Assembly (NCBI RefSeq): GCF_029227915.1
Contig: NC_079888.1
Location: 14,925,001 to 14,989,000 of the forward strand
DNA from: Hydractinia symbiolongicarpus
Lineage: Eukaryota > Cnidaria > Hydrozoa > Anthoathecata > Hydractiniidae
Reading direction: 5' to 3'
Length of the DNA: 64,000 nucleotides
Shown here piece by piece: positions 45,379 to 56,519 of the stretch (position 1 is the first letter of the stretch; each line of letters opens with the position of its first letter). A program made the position numbers and the translations under genes. The notes beneath the pieces were generated by a model, which was given only the letters and a program-made list of their open reading frames with translations, had not been told where the DNA came from and did not search any database.

Positions 45379-46126
45379 ATGCCTTCATGCGTAATTCGCT
45401 TGTTTATTAGTCTGCGTCGTGTGTGGTTCTTATTTCAAAAGGATTTTAGGTTTGCATCAGACTGGTCGAGCTGGTTTAGGGCTCTTACACCACAAAAATA
45501 TATCACCAAAAGGCACTTATGTCATGACTCGGTTTTAATAGTTTTGGTTAAGGCATTAAAAGAGTTTTTTGTATCATATGAACCTCTTAAGGTTTCCAAG
45601 TGCAACGAAATTAATTTCATTCCAGCCGGTCAATCACCATCTAAGAAGAGTCATACAAAGTGTCCAGGCCTTCTTCACCTTGCTTCCGATTGGAAAATAC
45701 TGTCAGATTTAGATTCCGTTTTAGTTGTTCCACCATACATTGCAATAACACAACTACGCCCAGACGTTATTAAAAACTGTAATTATGTTAGAACTGACTT
45801 GTCCATGTGAAGAGAATACGGAATATTGGCACAAACGAAAGCTTAACAAATATTCTTCACTATGTTATGCTATGAAAAACAATGGATGGATCGTGCATTT
45901 CTTTGCCATTGAGGTGGGTGCAAGGGGTTTCTGTTCAGAATCAGTAAGGACCTGTTTTCGTCGCTTTGGTTTCCCTAACAAGCCTTTGCGTTCCCTATTA
46001 AAATCCCTAACTTTTGCCTCCATGAGTGCTTCTTTTTACATCTGGATGTCTCGAAATTCTACCACTTGGGTTGAGCCTGAAAAAGCTCCAATCATTCCTG
46101 AAGTTTGTTACAAATATGGAATGTGA
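45379..46126 (+). pseudogene. Retroelement C-terminal domain with PD-(D/E)XK-like endonuclease
   Basis: The first frame (to about 45780) contains RHLCHDSVLIVLVKALKEFF, SKKSHTKCPGLLHLASDW and ITQLRPDVI. A frameshift leads into LELTCPCEENTEYWHKRKLN and KYSSLC, then FFAIEVGARGFCSESVRTCF. RPD...ELTxP-x-E...K..KY is the pattern of the restriction-like endonuclease at the C-terminus of some non-LTR retrotransposon polyproteins. I am sure of the family in cnidarian genomes, less sure of the retroelement class. The reverse transcriptase domain is not present upstream. The frame ends at TGA 46124-46126, overlapping the start of the USP frame. Confidence 0.6.
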
Positions 46127-47102
46127 GAAATCAAAAAACCCTGAGAAATCTTCCGCAAGTGCCACAAACTCTTGTAAAATCAAAAAACCCGAAAAACTTG
46201 CTACAAGGTCTTCCAAAACAACAGGCGCATTGCCATCTAACCCGGATTTTAGGAATAGCGGTCTAAAAAACTTGGGAAACACATGTTATGCAAACTCAAT
46301 CTTACAATGTTTTTATAACCTTCCAAAAGTTAAAGAAGCCATTTCTGGCAGCAAAACAACCTCAAAGTTAGGCGAAGCATTTGTAGGTGTTTTTCAAAGT
46401 TTGGCTGTTTTTAGAAGTCCAGTTGATCCCTCCCATTTTTTTGCGTGCTATGCAACATCATATCTCAGCTGCGAAGGGAAGTGCATTTAGTATCTTTGCT
46501 TAGCACGACGTCCCCGAGGTTCTTGAATATCTCCTACCTGGTCTGCCATTAGTCTTTTTAGTATTGGCATCAAGACATGAACCACTTGCAATTCATGTCA
46601 TATTACCAGCTCCTCAGAAGTTATAACACCATGCATCCAACTTTCTCTGCACCCTACGTTACAATCTTCTTTAGATAAGTTCTTTGAAAGCGAGGAGTTG
46701 TCACACACCAATGCCTACTTCTGCCATGTTTGCAACGCTCATCAAACTGCTCTAGTTGAAAAAGAGGTAGTGTCGTGCGGTTCCCATCTCATTTTACAGC
46801 TAAAACGTTTTGCCAGTGCCAACGGCCTTGTGTCAAAAATTGTCTCTCGTATTACTGCTTACCCTGGTACCCTTTTCATACCTTTTACCGTAGATGGAGA
46901 AGTGAAATTTCGTAAAAATTTTCAATTAAGGGCTATTATCAACCATTGCGGCAACTTAAATAATGGTCACTAAACAACCATAGCCTTCGACCAAATGGTT
47001 CACAGGTGGATACATTGCAACGGTAGAGCAGTAATTTTCTGTGATGACCGCCTTATTAACAGTCACGAGTCATATGTTTTCTTTTTAGAAGAGCTGAGGT
47101 AA
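46116..47102 (+). pseudogene. Ubiquitin-specific protease, copy B
   Basis: ATG at 46116 starts a Lys/Ser/Pro-rich leader, then SGLKNLGNTCYANSILQCFY, the USP Cys box with catalytic Cys. The frame stops at 46490 after YLSCEGKCI. The second half resumes at 46698: YFCHVCNAHQTALVEKEV (zinc finger), LILQLKRFASANG, and NNGH with the catalytic His followed directly by TAA. It then continues FDQMVHRWIHCNGRAVIFCD and YVFFLEELR, stop at about 47102. A USP removes ubiquitin from proteins. Both catalytic boxes are present, but the connecting region (46.49-46.70 kb) is scrambled and a stop follows the His box. The start overlaps the stop of the upstream endonuclease frame by 11 bases. Confidence 0.85.
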
Positions 47103-47109
47103 GAATATT

Positions 47110-47300
47110 TTAACCAGAATGAGTCAGCAATTGTGCTTGGCTACACTCAGTCTTGTCTTTGGAGAGTGACGACTCCACTTATTACCCCAGTTAAAAAAAA
47201 ATAAAAAAAATAAAAAATATAATATTAGCAGGGGGGTTTGATCACACATGATCTTGTCTTTGGAGAGTAACGACTCTATTATTACCTGAGTTAAAAATAA
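47110..47300 (+). repeat. Tandem 100-bp structured units downstream of USP copy B
   Basis: Two units 101 bases apart. Inner hairpins are at 47160-47177 (TGGAG-AGTGACGA-CTCCA) and 47261-47278 (TGGAG-AGTAACGA-CTCTA), each followed by an ATTACC block. The second unit also has the GGGGGGTTTGA lead. Same family as 31900-32210. Confidence 0.82.
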
Positions 47301-47353
47301 AGAACAGCAAAGTTGAACAGAAAGTGATCAAAGTTTATTATAAGAAGATAGGG

Positions 47354-47412
47354 ATGTCTAGTTTCTGCTGATGACCGTCCGCGGACGTCTTCGAGGTGAC
47401 CCAGCTAGACAT
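47354..47412 (+). ncRNA. 59-nt predicted structured element, copy B
   Basis: Homologue of 32261-32320 in the same position relative to the USP gene and its 100-bp units. Closing stem ATGTCTAG/CTAGACAT is identical. GCTG pairs with CAGC, and the first inner hairpin is CCG-TCCG-CGG in place of CTG-TTCG-CAG. The second inner hairpin is shorter than in copy A. Confidence 0.5.
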
Positions 47413-47528
47413 CTACTTAGGTTCAGAAATATTAGTTGAAACCTACCTACCCTTAGTTAAAGTTCTGTTCATCTTTTCAAATGTGTGTGTCCTTTTTATT
47501 TTTTTATATTTTTTTAATTAATTCCTTG

Positions 47529-47650
47529 TAAAAAGGGAGAATTGTGCTTTTTGAGGCATGTTCTCTAGAGGAGTACAACTCTAGCTTATTTCCAAAGACC
47601 TAACAGGTTGAGTTCATCATTGCGGTGGCTTGCCACCTCTTTGTAAATTA
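47529..47650 (+). repeat. R1 structured repeat, copy 3 (diverged)
   Basis: Diverged R1 copy. The hairpin is preserved as CTAGAG-GAGTACAA-CTCTAG and the 3' palindrome as GGTGGC-TT-GCCACC, although the stem sequences differ from copies 1 and 2. No R2 follows here, so R1 belongs to the USP cassette and R2 is separate. Confidence 0.75.
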
Positions 47651-48440
47651 TTTTTTTTTTACAGTTTCCTTTTCATGAAAGGTCGAATGCACGCGTTTAT
47701 ACTGTACTACTGGAAAAATCCACGGGTTTGCCTGTCCTTTTTAGGTACAGGTTTTTTTTTGTAAGCAACAAAAAAGAAATTAAGTGTGACTTGATATTGC
47801 TTGTTCTTATTTTTAAAGACTAAGCTGTTTATTAACAAATAACGTCGACCAAATTCACATTTAGGCTAGCTTTTACGTTTTTCATACTGAACTCACAGAA
47901 CACGATAAGTATCGGAAGCTTTGGTGCTAATAAAATTTCTTATTTCTTTAACCTATTTTCAAGCTGGGAAATGATTTTAACAATTAGCGCCAATTGCTGA
48001 ATATATATTTCAAAAAATAAATTGGTCTTACAAGTTACATAAAAAGAATAAAACCCTAAAAACTATCATATTTCTTCTTTAAAGCCTTATCGAAACGGCG
48101 GGAAATCGACAAAACTCTTTTACTGTTTTCTGTAGTGTGTTTTTGACGTGTGTCATAAATCTGTCGAAGTATCTAAAATAAACAAACTACATGTTTCATA
48201 ATGTGGAAAAAAAGAGCTTTAAGGCGAGAGGCCCTTTCGTTAATATAGCATTGACAAGACACGTAAAAATAGTCAAAATATATATTTTTGTACGGACTTT
48301 TCATAATAAAAAATAAAATAACATATACCTGTTACAAGCTTTACAAGGAAGAGGTTTGACTTGACCAATATGATAAATCTTCGTGTAATAATTAAGCAGT
48401 CTAACTTGTCTTAATTTGAAAAGTCCAGCCAACTTGTCTG
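47651..48440. other. AT-rich non-coding stretch
   Basis: No supported gene. It probably spans the edge of the USP retroelement and older DNA beneath it. Confidence 0.4.
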
Positions 48441-48444
48441 AAAC

Positions 48445-48640
48445 CTAGTGCACAGCTTTCATATGACGGTCAACTTTACCTCCTATATATTGACATCTAT
48501 TGAATGGACATTTCACTTCATATATTATTCTGCTATTTATTGCTATGACCTTTACAGCATCTGTACTACCAAGATGATTCTGTAGATCGCTTAGGATCTC
48601 AGTGCACCGTCGACGCACGAAGTTAATAGCCTGAATATGT
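48445..48640 (-). CDS. C2H2 zinc-finger terminal exon
   Basis: Minus-strand exon after an ATTTCAG acceptor (exon begins 48640). It reads HIQAINFVRRRCTEILSDLQ and ends with CPFNRCQYIGGKVDRHMKAV and H, then TAG at 48447-48445. C-x4-C-x9-H-x4-H is a C2H2-type finger. No upstream exon was identified with confidence. The style resembles fingers in the remnant at 38-40 kb, but I cannot show homology. Confidence 0.5.
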
Positions 48641-49682
48641 CTGAAATTTATAATGCATAATATAGTAATTTCTTTAAGTAAAAAACATTTTCGCATTAAC
48701 TTTCGCATTTTTAATTCAAGCAAAATTAAAATTTTGGCAATGTACAATGAACCAAAACAATAACAACAGCAAAAACAACAACAACAACTAGAGTGAATTA
48801 TTTAACTACCTTGGATTGTTGTCGGCAGGAATGTTGTGAATAAATGGCAGTTCTAAATAATAAAATAATAAAAACACACAAATAGTACTTTTAAGGTAAT
48901 GTTGTTATTAATACAGGACTTCCCTTATTTCTAGTATTCATTTCCCACATAGATATAGTATCAAGGTAATGATTAAAATTTCCAAATGGAAGGAGACTTA
49001 AAAAGCTAATCGATCATAAGAAGATATACAATAATTTCAGGATTACAAGCGAACAAGTAAAACAGCATAATTAAAAAACATAAAGAATATATACGATCAA
49101 AGTGTAAGCCAATATTTAAAATGTGTATAAAATGTGACCAAAGAAATTAAAACTCGTTTATATAGATATACAGATATTATAAAAAAAGTACCTGGATAAA
49201 AGTTTCGATCACCAGAATACTTGAACTTCTATTCATTCGATTTTAACATTGTTTTTTATTTATAATGACCTAATGAAAGAACGTATATATAGACATTTTC
49301 TCAACAAGTAACATTTTTCTTCTATTAACAGAGCGCAAATTTTACATGCCTTTATTCAATTTTGAAAATTTATCCACACTAATGAACAAAAAAAAGAACA
49401 AAAACATATATATTTACATCATATGTATTTCAATATACATTAATATACATTCAATTTACATCAGCAGTTTCTCTTTTGGATCTGTATATTTGGATTTACG
49501 TAAAATAATGTAACAATGTGTTGTAAAATGTGCAAATTTCTCAAAGCATATTCGCAATACAAATCTATGTATAGATAGAAAAGTATACAATTCTATGTCA
49601 TAGAGACAAAAATAAACTGTATTAGTTACAATTAGATATGAGTAATTGCTGAGCTTCTCCTGATATATGGAGCACACCAGCC

Positions 49683-51198
49683 TCACTCAGAGCATGAAGA
49701 ACGTAAGTATGTTTTACCATCCTTCGAAATTCTCCACACAACCTTACTTGGGTCACCAATGCCATATCTACATTCTGATAGCTTATTCAGCCACATGCCT
49801 TCAATTTTACGCCCAGTTGAAGACACTACTTTTAAAAGCCATAATGTTTCATCGTCATCAGGTTGAGCATATACAGACAATATATGCCCAACAGTTATGT
49901 CTGATTTTGGTAACACTAAACAAAAAAATATTTACTTTATGACCACATTCAATGTATTTTTTAGTTGCAATCTCATTTTTTGCATTGCATTCCTCACATT
50001 TCTAAAATAAACAAACAGTTTTCCATAACTACGTTATGACTAAGATACTGTAATAACCCAAAATTCATTGTTAGCACATCAGAAAGTCCACAAGGATTTG
50101 CCTGTTGTAATGACCACTTTTAACACACAAAAATATGAATATTGTTATAGATTAATAACCTATGAAAAAATCCACCTGTTTAGGAAGATTACAGATATCA
50201 ACACAAAATTCAGATTTGATTACCTTTATATATTATTTATATGTAAAGTGACTTGACGATGCTAAAGAAATAAAAAATAATGTCAATGTAAGATTTATTA
50301 AAAACTGGGTTAGTGCCCCACTGCTCTGCCAACTGAGCTATCGGTCTGTACTGAGACAAGTTTGCAATTGCCTTTTCTCTCACTACAGGATTGAATCCCG
50401 CATATATACATATACATATTTTTTATTTATATATAGCTATATATCTTATCAGCTAGCTGTTCGTCAAAATTTGTATATAATCTTATGTCATTAAGCTGCT
50501 CACTGAAGAGGAAACAGTGAATAAATATTGGTGACATCGATTTAAGATTTTAGATTTTTTGTGTGAAGGAGTCAGTCCCCAACTCTATTTATGAAAAATA
50601 TCATTGTCAAACAGGATGAAAGTTACTTGTCAGAAAATAACAAAAATGGTTTTGACGTAAACCTGGAAGACTTACAGTAGGCACTAACTTATGTAACATA
50701 CGTGTTTATGGGCACTGATTTGTCAGATAAATTTCATTTAGCAAAACTGCCTAGCTAGTCACCCAGGCCTAGGATGTGCAACAAAAAGTTTTTGTAGCGA
50801 TTTACACAAAATAAACAAACAGTGGACATATTTTTTAGTTTCCACAAAGCCAGGTCAGTTATAACTATAAAAAAGTTCAACAAAAGGTGCTAGGATAACC
50901 CCTGAGAATTTTTCACCCCTGTGCTAGCTAGCTATGGCTACACTGTGTATAACTATGTAAAAACTTATTTGTCAATGCTAGGTATTTCATTTTAAACACA
51001 GAGTGGGTCTTAGCTAGCTAGCTAGTTTCGAATAATTTTCTTCTCTCTCTCTTTCTTACAGATTAAAATGAAGGTAGCTATAGCTAGCTAAAACTCTGTT
51101 TTATCCCAAGGTTATAAAAACATCAACCGTCATATCTTACTTTCATTGCTCAACTTGTTAGATTCACTACTTTCTTGTCGAGATTCAGTATCTTCCAT
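49683..51198 (-). CDS. Two-exon gene, 96 aa, unknown function
   Basis: Exon 1 is 51198-51141 (ATG start, MEDTESRQESSESNKLSNE, donor GTAAGA). Exon 2 is 49915-49683 after a TTTGTTTAG acceptor. The split codon joins as ATG and the frame stays open: LPKSDITVGHILSVYAQPDD, TLWLLKVVSSTGRKIEGMWL, PSKVVWRISKDGKTYLRSSC, stop TGA at 49685-49683. Total 291 bases, an exact multiple of three. The Ser/Glu-rich start looks disordered; the rest looks like a compact beta-rich domain with conserved Trp residues. Family not recognised. It lies inside the interval framed by the 19-bp inverted repeats. Confidence 0.55.
50296..50405 (-). repeat. tRNA-derived SINE fragment
   Basis: On the minus strand TAGCTCAGTTGGCAGAGCAG is a near-perfect tRNA D-arm/A-box, followed by GTGGGGCACTAACCC like an anticodon arm. 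No T-arm follows. A B-box-like GGATTCAATCC lies upstream, not downstream, of the A box. It cannot fold as a tRNA and is probably a SINE fragment. Confidence 0.55.
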
Positions 51199-52630
51199 TT
51201 CTTTTATTTTTTAGAATTAATAGCTAGCTAGCTACGTATATATATTTATTCTTTGTTGTTCCTTTCGTTCGCTCCGCACGTGGTGGCTCGTTACTTTTTT
51301 TTATTAAAAGCAGAACGAGTTAATATTTGTTCTGCAAAATATGTTCTGTAAAGTAGACTAAATTACTATCATTAACATAATATTTTTTAAATTTCAGAAA
51401 GTATGATTATCATAGTTTATTCTTGGGAGGACATGTTGGTTTTAAAACATGTACTGGGGAAGGATATATATCAACATTCTTTAGTTTCATGAATTGTCCG
51501 TTGTATCCTATTATTAGGGAGCTTGAAAAATTACGAAGGCGGTATTCTAAGACAGCATTCCGAATTAGTTTATTCTTCTACGCATGCCAGGCCATCTTTA
51601 AAAGAATTAAAAGCCGTGTCAAAACATGTTTTCTCGGTTAATTAAATATTCAAGAGAAAATGGCTAGATTAAACTACTTGGCCGTCGCGTCGAGAATATT
51701 GACGAAATTTGAAAAATTTGGATGTATAGTGGGGGCGAGGTGCGGAAGTCCTATACACTCTCCACCGTACTTTCTTTTCATTTATATTTGGCTAATTCAG
51801 GAGTAAATGGGCCTTGCTGCGCACAGCTTGCTTACGCTCGCTTGGCTCCGCAAAAATAAGACCAATTAAGGCAATACATCAATTTCCCGTAAAAAAAGTG
51901 TAAACAGTTGAGATAAACTTTCTTAGTGAGGCAAGCTTATTTGAGCATGAGCCCTCTAGCAGATACGCCAGATTAAAGTCAGTCATATCGACGGAAATTA
52001 CTTTTATTCAATTGTAAATGATGTTAATGAGAGATTAGAACAAAGGAGACGAAAATATTTCCTAGTTAAAGTAACGATTTACCTGTCTAAACAGAAAGGA
52101 TATGTTCTAAATTAACTGCGTTCTCAGCATTTCTCAGTTCTTCTCTAAAAAACTAATTTTTCAATTTTGCATAAAATTTATTACAGCAGTTATAGCTTCT
52201 AAAACACAGGAAAAGAATAACAAAGCGAAGAAATATGTGAACTGTTGCAAAGGGTGAACTATCTTTTAAAAGCCTGTATATTACAAGCTCATGCTTGGCA
52301 TACCGTTTTTAAAAATCATATTGTCAAAACAAGGTATTTTTAACGAGCCTGAAGTTTCTAGAACGACGCAGTCGAAGCTTTTAGAGATGAAAACGATTTG
52401 AGGATTTAAGTAAACATATTTTTTTAATTTTTTTTGCCAAATGTTTGAAGCTTTTAATTAATAGAAGATTTATTTTGAAAAGGAAATAATAATTCTTGGC
52501 AGGAAAATTACAACATAAACTGTTTGAGGTATCTATGCCGAGAAATGTTACCCGAGGTTGATAAAATTCCTTTAGAAGAGATAGATAAAACAGTTTATAC
52601 TGTATTTATTAAGTGATAGCTATATTGTTT
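50900..52630. other. Non-coding stretch with TAGC repeats
   Basis: Apart from exon 1 of the 96-aa gene (51141-51198), no coding signal. Short GCTAGCTAGCTA runs recur at about 50927, 51012, 51075 and 51222. The right-hand 19-bp inverted repeat lies at 51400-51418. Confidence 0.45.
51400..51418 (-). repeat. 19-bp inverted repeat, right copy (candidate KDZ end)
   Basis: Exact inverse of 41939-41957, 9.48 kb away; the KDZ transposase exons lie between them. Confidence 0.6.
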
Positions 52631-52639
52631 AGGTTTGTA

Positions 52640-53767
52640 AAAATTTGTAAAAGCTAGGTTTAGATAAAGAAAGAAAACGTTCATAAAACAATGGAATATC
52701 AATGCATAGAATGCATAAAACGCCGTTTTGCTTGTGCTCATTGTTGCAATGAATGTTAATATGAAAAACGCAGTGGATTTAAAATTATCAACATTTATTG
52801 CTGTGTTTCAAGTAGAGTGATGCGAAGTTTCAGATATACTGCAGCTAAGTTGTTTTATAGTCCATGTGTAGCTAGCTATGTCACCAATTTTTTAGTAAAA
52901 TTTCTTGTTTACAATTATAGCTACATTTTAGTTGCTATGAGATTTAAGGTCATACCGTGCGGTATAACGCCCTTAGTGAAGGCTTTTTGACCAATCCGCG
53001 CAGCGGATTTCACGTATAAATCTGTTAAAAATAGCCATCAGTTAATAAACTTGTAAATAAACCGTTTTGTATGTATAGCAACAAATGAAACTGAAACGAA
53101 GGATGTTTTAGAGCTGTAAGAAGATAATAAAAGTCCTAGTAAATCCTATGAGAATTATTAAGAGCTATGAAAGATTGAAGGTAAAAGGTTGTAAAAGCTA
53201 GGTTTGATAGAAAAAGAAAATGTTCATTCTATCATTTTTTCAAATATATATACAATAAGAAAACAAAACAATAGAATAATAATGTATAAAAAATTTTTTT
53301 AAAGAAAATTGAACGCCGTTTTGCTTGTGCTCATTGCTGCAATGAATGTTAATATAAAAAACACAGTGGATTTAAAATTAACAACATTTTTTGCTGTTTT
53401 TCTAGTTGAGTGATGCGAGGTTTCGGATATACTGCAGCTAAGTTGTTTTTGAGTCCATGTGTAGCTAGCTATGTAACTAATTCTTTTATTAAAATAGCTT
53501 GTTTACAATTATAGCTACATTTTGGTTGCTATGAGGTTAAAATTTATACCGTGCTGCATAACGCCCGGCTTTTTGGCCAATCTGCGCAGCGGATTTCCTA
53601 TATAAATCTGTTAAAAGTAGCCATCAGTTAATAAATTTGTATATAAACCTTTTTGTATATATAGCAACAAATGAAACTGAAACGAAGGATGTTTTAGAGC
53701 TGTAAGAAGATAATACGAGTCCTATTAGATCCTATGAGAATTATTAAGAGCTATGAAAGATTGAAGC
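52640..53767. repeat. Tandem duplication of a 540-580 bp unit
   Basis: 52640-53179 and 53185-53767 align along their whole length, from AAGCTAGGTTT through GCCGTTTTGCTTGTGCTCATTG to GAGCTATGAAAGATTGAAG, with an estimated identity near 88 percent. The second copy has an extra AT-rich insertion near its start. Both contain ATCYGCGCAGCGGATTT, a small inverted repeat. No coding potential. Confidence 0.88.
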
Positions 53768-55955
53768 AAATCTATATAGGTTATGCAGTATAATTTCGTT
53801 GAACATAATTTTTGTCATGACTGTTGAAGTTGGTAAATGTGAAAAATATTTAACAATTGTAAAAGCATTAATTCATCGCAGGACATACTGTAACAATTGT
53901 TAAGGAAAACTTATCGGCAAATATTTTTTTTTAAATCTTCAGAAACATACATACTAAAGCACAAACGATAGCATTTGTGGCGTAGAAGAATGTCAAGAAA
54001 GTCCCTTACCGTTTTGAAATTGAATGGTTGGATAATATTCACTGGAGTAATTTAAAAAGTGCCCTTCCTAAATAACGTTCAGTTTCGTCCTTGGTTTCTT
54101 TCCATTACGACAAATTATCACAAGGTAGGCCGCCATTTAAATACGATACGCGATATTATTTAGTTCAAACCGGGGTCAACCTTCAGCTTATTAACACACA
54201 ATGCTTCAGCGAGTTCGACCACTTATAATAATCCTATTCTTTGAACAGGTTACCATAGCTCTGCTTTCATTTCCCGTTTTGTATTAATTGAACAACATAG
54301 TGTTTACATTATAAAAAATTCTTTTGCATTGATTACAGATCACGTAAAGATTAAAACAGGTTCTTAAATATTAATCTGCCTAATTCTTGTGAGCTACGTC
54401 AGCATACGCGACAACAAATCATATCAAAATTTTCCTGTATGCCGAAAGTCAGTGTTCACACCCTTCCCTTTTCGCAATAGGTGCACATTAAGACGACGCC
54501 CTTAAGCTCGCAAACACACACAAATTGTTTCTACCCTAGGATACCCTTTTTCACTTCAATATAGAGAAAAAAACACAGTTGTCGATAATGTACCTAATTA
54601 AAGGTATGTATAAAACAAATTAATGCTCGTGATACAGTTGAAACTAGATATTTTTGGCCGAATAAAGATAGAATAATATGAGACTATGATCTATGGTTGG
54701 CGATGCAGGTAATAAAAATGGTAGTTTGCAAAGAATCGTAACGCCAGGAGACGTTAAAACGTTATTGTCTAACCTGCAATATATGATACGGAACTATATA
54801 ATAATTAGTCTTGGTATTAGCAACTTAATTAGATTCAATTAGGCTCGATTTATTTTAAGCTTAACAAAGCGAGTAATGACAGAGCCAACGCAACACACTG
54901 AGCTTCTATTTTTACTTTGTTTCTTGTTGCTAAGATATTTATAAAATTCTCTGTTTGTTCTGAAACAGGATCTAGTTTTTCGAACATTGACGAAACGACC
55001 TAGACCGATCCATGAGAAATTTTGTTTCTCGCCACCTTGAGATTCTCATATCTTTATTTAAATCCTAAAAATAACTCATTTTTATTTAAGGCAAAAAAAC
55101 TTTCTCTCATTCGACTTTTTGGCACTCCGTTTTTTGTATTGTTTGATACATAAAGTAAATACCATATAGTTTGAATCCTCTCTAAAAAGCTGACAAATAT
55201 TGAAAAACTATTCTGCAAATATACTAACTGCTGTAGCAATCTATTTTGCTTGATGAGTGCTAAAATTATAATGTGAATTTACCAACTGCTGTAACCATCT
55301 TACTCTGTGTTTCTTACTTTAAAAACGAGGCATAGAATGTTAAATCGGAAAATATAAAGCGTTTGACTACGATGAGCATATCCCTATAACGTCTTGAATG
55401 AGGAAGTTAAAATGTTGTTTTCGTAGGACTTCTATTTTTTGAACAGTGTGAGGAGAATTGTGAGGAACGTGTAATAATGTGTAAAAAGGCGCAGTCTGAA
55501 TATTAAAAGTGCCATGAGAAAATTCGTTTTTTATCAAATGTTCAATCACAGTGGTGTAACAAAAGACTGTTAAGCATCTTTTTAAATCACACATTTGCTT
55601 TATCGAGAAGTGCGTATTATTAAATTTCGCATCTATATAGTTTAAATTTAAATTATTATTAGTTACAATTTCTAGTAACATTATCTAATCTAAGAATATT
55701 TCCCTGCGTATTTTCATATTTATGTTCTATATTCAGTTGCAGAACATTAATTTTCCGGTTCACTTTTGATTACCGAAATCTTTTCCGTTTTTGCCAATCA
55801 AGGGAAATACAGGAGAAAACGGGCGTGTGATCAGGGTAATTTTTTAGTTTTTGGCTCAATCACATAAAAACGAAGAAATAAAATGTTATACCAAGCAGCT
55901 TTCTTCACGAGCAAGTCTTTGAAAGGCCTAAATCAAAAGTTCTACAAGTAAAATA
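53768..55955. other. Gene-poor stretch
   Basis: No gene, repeat family or RNA gene could be supported. AT-rich, with ordinary low-complexity runs. Confidence 0.45.
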
Positions 55956-55961
55956 ACAATC

Positions 55962-56515
55962 ATGATTTACTTAAAATGTTTTATTTTACTTATCCTTGCA
56001 TATTTAAACTCACTAGCTCAAATGCAGCAAAGCTTAAGATAGCATTGCAAAAGTACAGAAGATGTTTGGATGGCCGATCAGATTTCGCTTGTCCCAAACC
56101 AATTGTAAAGAACATAGGGAATAACAACATTGGAACGGCATTTATTACATTACAGAAACAGAAAACAAGCCTTGGTTTTGATATTACCTCCTTTGTCGTC
56201 GATTCTGAGAAAATGGGAAAGAAATCATTGATAAGGCGATCTTTGCAACATAAAAAGAATAACCAACCTGATACCTTTGCCAAAAGATGTGATCTGGGGA
56301 CAGTGGCATGTCAAAAACCTGTTCAAACAACACCTGCACAAACGAAGTTAAAGGCATGTGAAGCTGGAGAAATCAACTGTGGGAAAGTAAATCTAACTTT
56401 GATAGGTACACAAAAAACGCATGGTGAGAAAAAAAGACAAAGACGTTCAATTGACGAATGGCATGTTGTGAAAGTTATTAAATTTTTTGTACATGCTTTT
56501 ACGGCAATAAACTGA
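55962..56515 (+). pseudogene. Possible secreted Cys-repeat peptide precursor, frameshifted
   Basis: ATG 55962 opens MIYLKCFILLILAYLNSLAQ, a textbook signal peptide, but this frame stops within about 30 residues. A second frame, open from 55976 to 56515, continues with SNAAKLKIALQKYRRCLDGR and 150 more residues. A single-base frame change near 56.02 kb would join them. The long frame has three related two-Cys segments: CLDGRSDFACPKP, CDLGTVACQKP and CEAGEINCGKV. Basic sites (KKR, RQRR) flank the C-terminal part, as in peptide precursors. It could be an intact gene with an unseen splice, a sequencing error or a pseudogene. Family not recognised. Confidence 0.5.
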
Positions 56516-56519
56516 TATA

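Noticed and set aside
32261-47412. Hammerhead ribozyme, because copy B of the structured element contains CTGATGA before a hairpin
   Set aside because: The required GAAA after stem II and the third stem are absent, and copy A has CTGAAGA.
50296-50405. Permuted tRNA gene (T-arm-like sequence upstream of the A box)
   Set aside because: The T-arm-like stem does not pair, there is no acceptor stem, and no bulge-helix-bulge motif was found; a SINE fragment is simpler.
41939-51418. 8-bp target duplication next to the 19-bp inverted repeats
   Set aside because: The flanking bases do not match under any small shift, so the KDZ boundary is left as a candidate only.
52640-53767. CRISPR-like or other prokaryotic repeat array
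   Set aside because: Only two long diverged units, no short regular spacers, and the whole window is eukaryotic in structure.
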